Below, piece after piece: positions 18,930 through 27,145 of a stretch of 64,000 nucleotides of DNA. This stretch comes from Adhaeribacter aquaticus DSM 16391 (GTDB taxonomy: Bacteria; Bacteroidota; Bacteroidia; Cytophagales; Hymenobacteraceae). The stretch covers positions 4,164,196-4,228,195 of the forward strand of contig NZ_KI421517.1 of the NCBI RefSeq assembly GCF_000473365.1. The letters are read 5' to 3'. Under the pieces are notes generated by a model. That model was not told the origin of the DNA. It ran no database searches and worked only from the letters and a program-made list of their open reading frames with translations. The translations under genes were made by a program, and so were the position numbers. The stretch's first letter is position 1. Each line of letters opens with the position of its first letter.

Positions 18930-20264
18930 TTAAATAGTTTTATTTGTTATGTTTTCAGGTTTATCGTAAAGCTGTGGTACCATTTTTATCTGACGGTATA
19001 AAAGATAAATAACCACCACACTTAAGGATAAGTAAATTGCTGCAAAAAATCCAAATGATATGGCAATACCAGGCATGGGTGTAACGGCATCGGCGGTGCT
19101 CATAATACCATATATGATCCAGGGCTGCCGGCCAACTTCCGTTACCGTCCACCCAGCTTCTATGGCTATAAAACCTAAGGGAGTAGCTAATACAAATAAA
19201 GTTAAAAGCCACCTACTGAACAGCATTTCTCTTTTTTTCCATAAAACCAGGAAATATATTACAGAAATAAGCATCATAAAGGTGCCCAAACCTACCATAA
19301 TTTGAAAAGCAAAATGTGTTATCAGTACTGGTGGATGGTTTTGTACCGGAATATCATTTAAACCTTTTACTTCGTCTTTAAAATTACCGTGCACTAAAAA
19401 ACTTAACAGGCCCGGAATTTTAATGGCGTAATCTACTTTTCTATTTTTTTCGTCGGGCAACCCTCCTATTACCAAAGATGCGGCCTCTTCTGTTTCAAAG
19501 TGGGCTTCCATGGCCGCCAGTTTGGCCGGTTGCCGTCGGGCTACATCTTTCGCAGAAATATCGCCACTTAATGGTTGAACCAAAGCAGCTAAGGTGCCAA
19601 AAATAGCCGCTATGGTAAAAGCTTTCTGATGAAAAACAATGTTCCTGCGTCTTAAAATCATAAGAGCGTGCACGCCTGCCACGGCAAAACCGGTAGCCGC
19701 AAATGCCGCTATTGTCATATGTAATGCCTGCGTAAACCAAGCATCATTAAACATAGCTTTTACCGGATCTATATCCAAATACTGCCCGTTCCGGAAAGTA
19801 AACCCTGACGGACTATTCATCCAGGAATTAGCTGCAACTACCAAAATACCCGAAGCCAGACCACTTATTCCTACTACTACGCCGGTAAACCAGTGAAACC
19901 ACCGGTTAAAAATATCCCAACCATATAAAAAGAAGCCCAAAGCAATGGCCTCAATAAAAAATGCTGTTCCTTCCAGGGAAAATGGCATTCCAAAAATAGG
20001 TCCGGCATGTTCCATAAATCTTGGCCATAACAAACCTAATTCAAACGATAACATAGTACCGGATACGGCACCTGTGGCAAAAAAAATAGCCACTCCCTTA
20101 CTCCAGGCTTTAGTTAAATTTTTATAAATTCCATTATTTGTTTTAAGCCAGGCATAGTGCGATACAGCCATAAAGAAAGGCATTACCATACCAATGCAGG
20201 CATAAATAATATGAAAGCCTAAAGAAAGAGCCATCTGGGAACGGGCGGCAAGTAAATCGTTCAT
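18930..20264 (-). CDS. cydA: Cytochrome bd ubiquinol oxidase subunit I
   Basis: Haem-bearing subunit of bd oxidase, 444 aa, which oxidises quinol and reduces O2 without pumping protons. His18 (LGFH) matches the b595/d-site axial ligand; the second haem region is FTQALHMTIAAFA, and EVGRQPWIIYGIMSTADAVT is the C-terminal signature. The quinol loop (about residues 245-305) is short, as in the CIO/short-Q-loop group, not the E. coli long-loop type. First gene of a two-gene operon. Confidence 0.95.
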   Translation of the reverse strand: MNDLLAARSQMALSLGFHIIYACIGMVMPFFMAVSHYAWLKTNNGIYKNLTKAWSKGVAIFFATGAVSGTMLSFELGLLWPRFMEHAGPIFGMPFSLEGTAFFIEAIALGFFLYGWDIFNRWFHWFTGVVVGISGLASGILVVAANSWMNSPSGFTFRNGQYLDIDPVKAMFNDAWFTQALHMTIAAFAATGFAVAGVHALMILRRRNIVFHQKAFTIAAIFGTLAALVQPLSGDISAKDVARRQPAKLAAMEAHFETEEAASLVIGGLPDEKNRKVDYAIKIPGLLSFLVHGNFKDEVKGLNDIPVQNHPPVLITHFAFQIMVGLGTFMMLISVIYFLVLWKKREMLFSRWLLTLFVLATPLGFIAIEAGWTVTEVGRQPWIIYGIMSTADAVTPMPGIAISFGFFAAIYLSLSVVVIYLLYRQIKMVPQLYDKPENITNKTI

Positions 20265-20578
20265 AGATTCTTAAAAATTGTGGACCCTGCAAGTATAAAG
20301 AACAAAAGATAAGAAACACAATTTTTTCTGGTGGTATAATTATCCCTGATTTAGGAGCATTTTTAGTTGGTAATAAAACCTTCTTCCTAACTCCTGCTCC
20401 TGTTATGATAATATTACTTTTAATGGTTTTTTATTTAAATATAAAATTTTTATTTACCTCTCTCCCACCAGTAACCCTTTAATAATCTTTAAAATCATCC
20501 TTAAAACTAATTAAGTTTTCGAAAAAATTACCTACAACTGGTACTTGCCGTTTAAAGGGGGAAATCACTGATTTACTG
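20265..20578. other. Divergent spacer between cydA and a lipoprotein gene
   Basis: A 314-bp spacer with no supported gene. It holds the cydAB promoter candidate and must carry a plus-strand promoter for the lipoprotein gene, which I cannot identify. No FNR/CRP-like palindrome was evident. Confidence 0.3.
20290..20321 (-). promoter_or_regulatory. Candidate promoter of cydAB
   Basis: On the minus strand, TTG (20321-20319), a 21-nt gap, then TATACTTG (20297-20290), one mismatch from TAnnTTTG, 25 bp before the cydA ATG. Motif match only. Confidence 0.35.
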
Positions 20579-20995
20579 ATGAGAAATAAATGGTATGCAC
20601 AAATTCTGACGGTTAGTATTTTCCTGTTATTAATAGGAAATACAGCTTGCAAAACACCTTCAGCAACATCTGGTACAGCTGATCCAGGAACAGCAGCTAA
20701 TAGAAATTTGCCGCCCGACCGGGTTGATATCAGGGGTAGTATTATCATGAGGCAGTATAACCAAGGTCAAGTGGTTATTGAAGTAGAGAGTTTTGCTCCG
20801 CAGAACACCCGCTATAACCGGGCCTTTGTACTTGTTTTGCCTACCACTCAAATTATAGGTACAGATGGCAGGTCGATCAGTTTAAGTGAATTACATCAAG
20901 GACAACAGGTGGCGGTATTGTTAAGAGGCGGAGGAAAAGGTCATTTTGTAGGCATGGGAACTGCCCGAAAAATGTGGTTAGAAAATATTTTTTAA
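20579..20995 (+). CDS. Hypothetical small lipoprotein, 138 aa
   Basis: Not recognised. It has a type II signal peptide (hydrophobic about 9-22, lipobox G-N-T-A-C, Cys24), a short Gly/Ala/Thr-rich linker to about 40, then a compact beta-rich domain (VDIRGSIIMRQYNQGQVVIEVESF, FVLVLPTTQIIGTDGRSISLSELHQGQQVAVLLRGGG) resembling an OB-like barrel. Likely faces the periplasm or the outer surface. It stands alone between cydA (divergent) and a sugar dehydrogenase gene. Confidence 0.7.
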   Translation: MRNKWYAQILTVSIFLLLIGNTACKTPSATSGTADPGTAANRNLPPDRVDIRGSIIMRQYNQGQVVIEVESFAPQNTRYNRAFVLVLPTTQIIGTDGRSISLSELHQGQQVAVLLRGGGKGHFVGMGTARKMWLENIF

Positions 20996-21227
20996 TTGTC
21001 CGGACAGATAAAGCAATTTTAAATTTTGGTTAATCTTACCTTATTATAAATCTTTAATCAATTTTAGTAAAATCTCACCTTTATAAGAGGTGCTATTTTT
21101 TAGCTTTATTTAACAAAGCTTCGAATAAAATCAAATTTCTTAAACCTGATCGATTAATTAAGTATAATTTTCTAATTTACATAATAAGAATATTGGTAAA
21201 ATTCTACCTTAAGCTATAATTTTACCA

Positions 21228-21235
21228 TACCTTTG
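21228..21235 (+). promoter_or_regulatory. -7 box for the sugar dehydrogenase gene
   Basis: TACCTTTG is an exact match to TAnnTTTG, 21 bp upstream of the ATG at 21257. No canonical TTG is present at -33. Confidence 0.45.
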
Positions 21236-21256
21236 TTCTAGATAATTTAAAGCAAA

Positions 21257-22408
21257 ATGAAGAAATCTTTGTTATTAATCCCTGCTTTAGCTTTAGCCGG
21301 TTTCACGTTTATGAAAGGGCAACCAGCTAAAGTTACTGATTCTATAGTAGAAAAACGTATTGTGGCAGATTCTACTCATGTAACAGTAGAAAAATTATAT
21401 GAAGGATTGAAAAATCCCTGGGGTATGGTTTGGTTACCAGATGGTCGGATGCTGGTTACCGAAAGATCAGGTGATATTCTGATTTTTAAGAATAATAAAA
21501 ATACCGGGCTAAAAATAACCGGAGTTCCTAAGGTATTTGCCGAAGGACAAGGTGGTTTGCTGGATATAAAACTACACCCGGATTATGCTAAGAATAAATG
21601 GATTTATATTTCTTATTCTAAACCGGTTGAAGGTGGTGCCACTACGGCTATTGCCCGTTTTAAATTAAATGGCAACCAGGTAGTAGAGTTTAAAGATTTG
21701 TTCCAGGCAAAGCCATTCCTGAAAGCTAACTTCCACTTTGGTAGCCGGATTATTTTTGATAAAGACAATTATTTATTCTTTAGCTCTGGTGAAAGAGGAA
21801 CCCAGCCTAAAGTTTGGGAACTGGATAACGATCATGGTAAAATTCACCGCTTGCACGATGATGGCCGGGTGCCGCAGGACAATCCATATATAGGACAAAC
21901 CGGTGCTAATCCTACTATCTGGTCTATTGGTCACCGTAATCCGCAAGGTTTGGTGTATGATGCAGCCAATAATCTGATCTGGGGTATTGAGCACGGACCA
22001 AAAGGTGGCGACGAGTTAAACCTGATTCAGAAGGGTAAAAACTATGGTTGGCCTAAAACTTCTTACGGTACCAACTACGATGGCTCTATTTTAACTGAGA
22101 ATAAAACTATGAACGGGGTAGAAAACCCAGTTCGTTTTTGGGTGCCGTCTATTGCCCCTTGTGGAGCAGCCATTGTGACCAGCAACAAATACCCTGACTG
22201 GAAAGGCAACATATTAATAGGCGCTTTATCTTTCCGTTACATTGCCCGCGTAAAAATGGATGGCAATAAAGCGGTAGGCGAAACAAAATTAGCGCAGGAC
22301 ATAGGACGCGTAAGAAACGTAGCCCAAGGACCAGATGGCTATATTTATGCCGTTACGGAAGGTCCGGGTTTATTAGTAAGATTAATGCCTAAAAAACAAG
22401 GAGCTTAA
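21257..22408 (+). CDS. PQQ-dependent sugar dehydrogenase (glucose/sorbosone type)
   Basis: Exported six-bladed beta-propeller enzyme of 383 aa that oxidises aldoses or sorbosone using PQQ. A signal peptide covers about 1-20. Family motifs include LKNPWGMVWLPDGRMLVTERSGDI, GGLLDIKLHPDY, FHFGSRIIFDKDNYLFFSSGERG, SIGHRNPQGLVYD and EHGPKGGDELNLIQKGKNYGWP. The exact sugar cannot be told from sequence, and many Bacteroidota members are of unknown substrate. Single gene with its own -7 box and terminator; no pqq biosynthesis gene is in the window. Confidence 0.9.
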   Translation: MKKSLLLIPALALAGFTFMKGQPAKVTDSIVEKRIVADSTHVTVEKLYEGLKNPWGMVWLPDGRMLVTERSGDILIFKNNKNTGLKITGVPKVFAEGQGGLLDIKLHPDYAKNKWIYISYSKPVEGGATTAIARFKLNGNQVVEFKDLFQAKPFLKANFHFGSRIIFDKDNYLFFSSGERGTQPKVWELDNDHGKIHRLHDDGRVPQDNPYIGQTGANPTIWSIGHRNPQGLVYDAANNLIWGIEHGPKGGDELNLIQKGKNYGWPKTSYGTNYDGSILTENKTMNGVENPVRFWVPSIAPCGAAIVTSNKYPDWKGNILIGALSFRYIARVKMDGNKAVGETKLAQDIGRVRNVAQGPDGYIYAVTEGPGLLVRLMPKKQGA

Positions 22409-22972
22409 CATACTCCCTTTACTTCATTGAGAAAGACACCTGAAAATTCAGGTGTCTTTTTATTTCTGCCTATTTTTAATGAATATTTATGCTGGTACAA
22501 ACCTGGCTTAGTAATGGTAGCCTTACATATTATAAAAAATGCCTGCACTTCATTTTTGAGCAACCTCATTCCTAACTACCTAATTATTCAGTCTTTATTT
22601 TTCATTTTTATCTTCTATCTATACTGAAGGTGTCCGGATGTTTTCGAAGCTCCCCTAACTATCCTTATTTGTGCCCATCATAGCTGGAAGAATAAAATAT
22701 TTGAGTTTAGGCTTCGAAATGTTCCTGCTTTTTGTAATATTTACATAAAGCAATTTATTCCATAAAAATCCATTTAAAGTTTAACCTAGGCTTAGTAATG
22801 ATATTTAGTTTTCGCTGGGTTATTGATTCGAATCCAATTATAGGTAAGATCCAGTTTATTTTAGATCAACTAAATAGCAGAATTAGTAACTAACCTGTTT
22901 CTTGGATATATTGCTTTACATTTTAGGATTATCCTGAAATATTAATTCACCACCACTTGAATTAAATTACTT
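22409..22972. other. Spacer between two dehydrogenase genes
   Basis: A 564-bp spacer with the terminator at 22432 and nothing else I can support. A palindrome GATTCGAATC near 22826 looks like part of a tRNA T-arm, but no tRNA fold surrounds it. Confidence 0.35.
22432..22465 (+). terminator. Intrinsic terminator after the sugar dehydrogenase
   Basis: A 13-bp perfect stem (AAAGACACCTGAA/TTCAGGTGTCTTT) with a 2-nt loop and a T-rich tail, 23 bp past the stop codon. Confidence 0.88.
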
Positions 22973-25369
22973 ATGACCATTAAAAAGCAATTGCTTTGCT
23001 CCCTGGCCTTGTCCGGGTTGCTGTTTTATTGCTCCCCTCCGCAAACCTCTACGCCGGAAGCAACCATTAAATTACCAGCTTTTAACCCTTCGCCTAGCCC
23101 CGCTTTTTTATCGCCGGAAGAAAGTTTGAAATCTTTATACGTGCCAGAAGGCTATAAACTGGAGCTAGTGGCCAGTGAGCCAATGATAAAAGAACCGGTT
23201 GCCATTACCTGGGACGGCAATGGTCGCATGTACGTAGCCGAAATGATTACTTACATGCAAGATGCGGATGCCTCCGGCGAGCGGGAACCCCGCAGCCGTA
23301 TTTCGTTACTGGAAGACACCAATAACGATGGCAAAATGGATAAAAGCACTGTATTTATAAACAACCTGCTTTTACCCCGGATGATGCAATGTGTAAACAA
23401 TGAGCTGCTGGTAAATGAAACCAATACTATTAGCATGCATGCTTATAAGGATACGGATGGCGATGGCAAGGCCGATAGTAAAAGATTGGTTTACGAGAAC
23501 GCCAAATACAATGTAAACGATGCCAACATGGAGCACCAGCGCAGCGGCCTGGACTGGAACCTGGACAACTGGATGTATATTACTTACGATCCGGTGCGCT
23601 TCCGGTACACCAATGGCACCATGCAGGTAGATACCTTAGCCAGTGGTTCGGGCGGACAATGGGGTGTAACCCACGACGATTACGGTCGCTTATTTTATTC
23701 CCGCGCGGGTGGCGAAATTCCAGCTACTGGTTTTCAGATTAATCCGAAGTATGGTACCCTGGAGTTTCCGGATCAGTACAATGCCGAGTTTCAGGTTGTG
23801 TACCCAATTATTGCTACCCCCGATGTGCAAGGCGGCAAGTACCGCTTAAGCCCTAAAAATACCCTGAACCATTTTACAGCGGCAGCCGGTCAGTCCATTT
23901 ACCGCGGCGACCGTTTACCAGACGATTTATACGGTGATTATTTAGTACCAGAGCCGGTGGCGCGGATTATCCGCCGGGCTAAAGTGGTAAATGAAAACGG
24001 TAAAACTGTTTTAAAAAACGTTTATAATCAACAGGAATTTATCTCTTCTTCCGATATGAATTTCCGGCCTGTAAATACCGCCACCGGACCTGACGGCAAT
24101 TTATATATAGTAGATATGCACCGCGGCATTATTCAGCAGGCAAACTGGACCAATAAAGGCTCTTTCTTAAGGAATAAAATTGATAGCTTAGGTTTAGCAA
24201 AAAATGTGGGACATGGCCGAATTTATCGGTTAGTGCATGAGAAATATGCCCGGACCAAACCTGCCAAACCACACATGCTGAATCAAACCAGTGCGCAACT
24301 GGTGCAATACTTAGATCACAAGAATGGCTGGTGGCGCGATAATGCACAAAAAGAAATTATAATACGTCAGGATAAATCGGTAGTACCTATTTTAAAACAA
24401 ATTGCAACTGGGCAGGCAACTCCAAGCATTAAAAAGCCGAGCCACTTAGGACAAATCCATGCCCTCTGGACTTTAGAAGGTTTAGATGCCATAGATCAGG
24501 AAATTATTGCCTTAGCTTTAAAAGATATTAATCCGCAAGTTAGGAAAACGGCTGTTTGGCTTAGCGAGCCTTACCTGAAAAAGAATGATGCAGCTATGCT
24601 AGCTAAGCTGGATGCTTTAAAAAATGATGCCAATCATGAAGTGAAAACCCAGTTAATTTTATCCTTGTTCTACAGCAAATCAGAACAGGCGAAAGAGTTA
24701 ACCAATTATTTATTGGCTCAAAATACTGATAATGAAATGCTGGCCGCCGCTCATAAAGCAGTAAAAACAAATGAAGATGTGCGCACTTATGGCAAGCGTT
24801 TAGGCAATTTAGTAGCCGCTGATCGTACCCTTATTTTAAATGGAGCCGCTACTTTTAAATCATTGTGTGCTTCTTGTCACGGACCAGATGGAAAGGGTTT
24901 ATCAGTAAGTGGCAGCAGCATGGCCGCCCCCCCATTAGTTAAATCCAAACGATTAGATTTTGTTGAAAAGAATGCCATTGTCCGGATTGTGCTACACGGT
25001 CTTACTGGCCCGGTAGATGGCAAAACCTATTCCAGTGTTATGCCCTCGATGGCGGCTAACAATGATGAATGGATTGCCGGAGTGGTAAGTTACATCCGCT
25101 ATGAATTTGGAGGCCAACCACCCCGCAGTTTTTTCCCGGCAGTACAGCCAGGTACGGCCCCGCCATCGGCTAATAAAAACCAAGGCTTTACAGTACGCCC
25201 TACATTTTCGCCGGTAGTAACCGCCGAAGAAGTTAAAAGAATCCGGGCGATGCACGCGAACCGCAGCCAATCCTGGACCTTAGCCGAACTTCAAGCTTTA
25301 AGTCAGGAAGAATTACCAGGCATTGAGAAAGCCGCACAAGCACAGGCACAGGCTCAAACCAGGCAGTAA
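22973..25369 (+). CDS. PVC-type haem-binding CxxCH protein (propeller + HEAT + cytochrome c)
   Basis: Exported 798-aa protein. The N-terminus is a signal peptide with Cys20 (FYCSPP), possibly a lipoprotein. Residues about 50-420 form a dehydrogenase-like beta-propeller of the PVC-type membrane-bound dehydrogenase family (GNGRMYVAEMITYMQDAD, EDTNNDGKMDKSTVF, NLYIVDMHRGI). Residues about 435-610 are HEAT-like helices. Residues about 620-710 are a class I cytochrome c with haem motif C632-A-S-C635-H636 and a likely axial Met in SVMPSMAAN. The tail is Ala/Gln-rich. Probably an electron-transferring oxidase of sugars or alcohols; the substrate is unknown. It is a single gene, 564 bp downstream of the PQQ dehydrogenase. 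Confidence 0.88.
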   Translation: MTIKKQLLCSLALSGLLFYCSPPQTSTPEATIKLPAFNPSPSPAFLSPEESLKSLYVPEGYKLELVASEPMIKEPVAITWDGNGRMYVAEMITYMQDADASGEREPRSRISLLEDTNNDGKMDKSTVFINNLLLPRMMQCVNNELLVNETNTISMHAYKDTDGDGKADSKRLVYENAKYNVNDANMEHQRSGLDWNLDNWMYITYDPVRFRYTNGTMQVDTLASGSGGQWGVTHDDYGRLFYSRAGGEIPATGFQINPKYGTLEFPDQYNAEFQVVYPIIATPDVQGGKYRLSPKNTLNHFTAAAGQSIYRGDRLPDDLYGDYLVPEPVARIIRRAKVVNENGKTVLKNVYNQQEFISSSDMNFRPVNTATGPDGNLYIVDMHRGIIQQANWTNKGSFLRNKIDSLGLAKNVGHGRIYRLVHEKYARTKPAKPHMLNQTSAQLVQYLDHKNGWWRDNAQKEIIIRQDKSVVPILKQIATGQATPSIKKPSHLGQIHALWTLEGLDAIDQEIIALALKDINPQVRKTAVWLSEPYLKKNDAAMLAKLDALKNDANHEVKTQLILSLFYSKSEQAKELTNYLLAQNTDNEMLAAAHKAVKTNEDVRTYGKRLGNLVAADRTLILNGAATFKSLCASCHGPDGKGLSVSGSSMAAPPLVKSKRLDFVEKNAIVRIVLHGLTGPVDGKTYSSVMPSMAANNDEWIAGVVSYIRYEFGGQPPRSFFPAVQPGTAPPSANKNQGFTVRPTFSPVVTAEEVKRIRAMHANRSQSWTLAELQALSQEELPGIEKAAQAQAQAQTRQ

Positions 25370-25408
25370 CTGTTGGTATAAGAAAGTAGGTTAAAAAATT
25401 ATTTTGAT

Positions 25409-25470
25409 AGCTTACATACAAAATCCCGGCCCATTATCCAGGATAACGGCCGGGGTTTTGTATGTAAGCT
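25409..25470 (+). repeat. Long near-perfect palindrome (possible terminator)
   Basis: 23-bp arms (25409-25431 and 25448-25470) pair with a single G-T wobble; the 16-nt centre, with TATCC/GGATA, can also fold. It begins 40 bp after the haem protein stop. There is no T-run right after the stem on either strand, so a classical intrinsic terminator is not certain; a factor-assisted or bidirectional terminator is possible. Confidence 0.75.
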
Positions 25471-25584
25471 ACTAACCGTATAAAGCGGTAGAAGATTTAG
25501 CTAAAAGCAAAACAATTTGTTGTTATTAATATAAGTGGCTTTTTTCATATAGCTTTAACTTTTATTAAATAAACACATTTAAAA

Positions 25585-25952
25585 ATGAATTTTGAATTTG
25601 CCATAGGGGGATATGATGCGACAAATTATTTAGTAAAGTACACGCAGGGTATTTTAAAGTGCTATACTTCAGATTATCCTTCCCCTCCTTTTCCAGATGA
25701 TTTTCTGGTGGTAAAGGGTTTGAATGAAAATGCTTTTGTAAAGGTATCAGCTTTTTACACCATTGCAACTGGGAAAAAGTGTATTCAAATGATACCTGCG
25801 ACGGCATTCAATGGGAGTTAAAAATAGAACATTCAGGCAAAGCCCGTAAATTTTATGGATCAAATTCTTATCCTGAAGATTTCAATACCTGGATTCATTT
25901 ATTAAACGAGTTAATAATTACTACCGGGATTGAAATTCCAGCTTATGAATAA
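25585..25952 (+). pseudogene. Frameshifted small hypothetical gene
   Basis: Reading from the ATG at 25585 gives a 78-aa product that ends at 25821. The -1 frame from the GGGAAAAAGTG run (five A at 25774-25778) continues with a much more protein-like tail, VYSNDTCDGIQWELKIEH then GSNSYPEDFNTW and LLNELIITTG, to a TAA at 25950-25952. The joined product would be about 122 aa. It resembles small cytoplasmic hypothetical proteins with a C-D-G-x-Q-W motif, from memory only. A one-base loss from an A6 run is the simplest explanation; sequencing error or -1 slippage on AAAAAG are alternatives. Confidence 0.65.
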
Positions 25953-26504
25953 TTGGCAGTTTTAAGTTAACTAAATAGAAATAAACCATATATACTGAAT
26001 CCTTAAGACATATAGCTTTTTTGGCTGGTGTATTCAACAAGCTTCCGACAACACCTGCAGTGCATTTTCACCAATAAGTAATTATTTTAAGACTTGTACT
26101 ACTTGGATATTATCTAATCATATGCAAAAGAACCTCGTCCTATCAACATTTCCAGGTTCTCCCTGCTCATCATACAGCACAACTACAACCGGCTTATAAA
26201 TAGATTAGTGTAGCTTAAGTAATTGGAAAAAAGTTTTAGGCTAATTCCTTCTATGGGAAGAAAGTTTATTGTTTAAGTTTCTTGTTCCTAACAAATCCCC
26301 TTATAAATAAAATTCGATCAATATATTTCATTACCTTAGCATACTTTCCTTTCAACAAGCTGGCAAGAAGAATAGCTTCTGCGCTGCTGGTTTGATTTTA
26401 AGCTGACTGCCCTGAATTTTTGATATTCAGGTTGTGCAATTCATCCTACATGCTATATGTGCAGGTTGGCTTGATTTTATCTAAAATAACTAAATACCAG
26501 CATT
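25953..26504. other. Spacer with a possible gene relic
   Basis: A 552-bp stretch with no intact gene. On the minus strand, 26204-26118 is open for 28 codons with protein-like content (YKPVVVVLYDEQGEPGNVDR) between stops and without a start, which may be a decayed gene fragment. No terminator or clear promoter was recognised. Confidence 0.3.
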
Positions 26505-26756
26505 ATGAAATTACCAGAAAATTACGAATCCCTGACTTGTGTTTTGCTTTCTCATATAGAAAAAGAGCCAGCACCTCATACAAATGTAATGCTGCGAGAT
26601 AAACTAACTGATAAAATAAAAAGCGAAGAAATAGGCGATCTGATTGCTTATGCGCTAAAACAAAATTTTATTTATGTTAACTTTTCAGAAGGAATTTTAG
26701 CTTATGAGTTAACCAGCAGAGCACACCTGTATCTTAGAAAAAATAGCGGCAACTAA
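26505..26756 (+). CDS. Small winged-helix-like hypothetical protein, 83 aa
   Basis: Not recognised by family. The ATG at 26505 gives a helical N-terminus, then a pattern suggestive of a winged helix: IGDLIAYALKQNFIYVNFSEGILAYELTSRAHLYLRK, i.e. helix, short hairpin and terminal helix. The tail resembles that of the 81-aa protein at 28952 (LLDQRFIS..., VITQKGLNYLK), so the two may be distant relatives. A larger overlapping reading frame at 26420 has poor composition and was rejected. Function is unknown; DNA binding is a guess. Confidence 0.55.
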   Translation: MKLPENYESLTCVLLSHIEKEPAPHTNVMLRDKLTDKIKSEEIGDLIAYALKQNFIYVNFSEGILAYELTSRAHLYLRKNSGN

Positions 26757-27145
26757 TAAAATTTTAAAACAACCCTATCTTTCTGTCATTCTAATAAACC
26801 TTAACCCGGATGGCCTCGTACCTAGAAGGTCTGTTTAAATCTTTTCTTTAGAATAAAGGATATCCATTATTCTAAAGAAAAGATTTTTCTTAAAAAACCC
26901 GGATTGAATTATAAGTGTCCGCAGTTGGTTATATTATAGTAATTAAATAAGTTTACCTAAACTAGAATTAAATTAAGGTGACTTGCTGAAATTACACAAA
27001 TCAATCAATAAGGCAGTTATAGTTTAACTACTTATATTAAGATGTATTTTTAGCCTAAGGTTTACTTAAAACCGGGCATGCCACTACTCTCACCCATTAG
27101 TTGCAGTAATATTGTTCTTACTATATATTACTAATTAATGTATTT
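26757..27145. other. Spacer before the desaturase gene
   Basis: Holds the palindrome at 26837-26886. The rest is AT-rich with no supported ORF. TAATATTG near 27105 is a poor -7-like match for the desaturase promoter. Confidence 0.3.
26837..26886 (+). repeat. 20-bp perfect inverted repeat (possible terminator)
   Basis: Arms 26837-26856 and 26867-26886 pair perfectly; the 10-nt centre AGGATATCCA contains the palindrome GGATATCC, so almost all 50 bp are self-complementary. The right arm ends in ATTT and runs into TTCTT. It lies 80 bp after the small gene at 26505. It may be a terminator, or the palindromic core of a small non-autonomous element. Confidence 0.7.

Noticed and set aside
22427..22627. 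66-aa plus-strand reading frame
   Set aside because: It starts inside the terminator hairpin of the previous gene and its composition is that of AT-rich spacer.
22800..22860. TTCGAATCC-like tRNA T-arm
   Set aside because: GATTCGAATC is just a palindrome; no acceptor, D or anticodon stem can be formed around it.
26420..26602. 60-aa reading frame overlapping the 83-aa gene
   Set aside because: Composition is poor and it conflicts with the better-formed 26505 frame.
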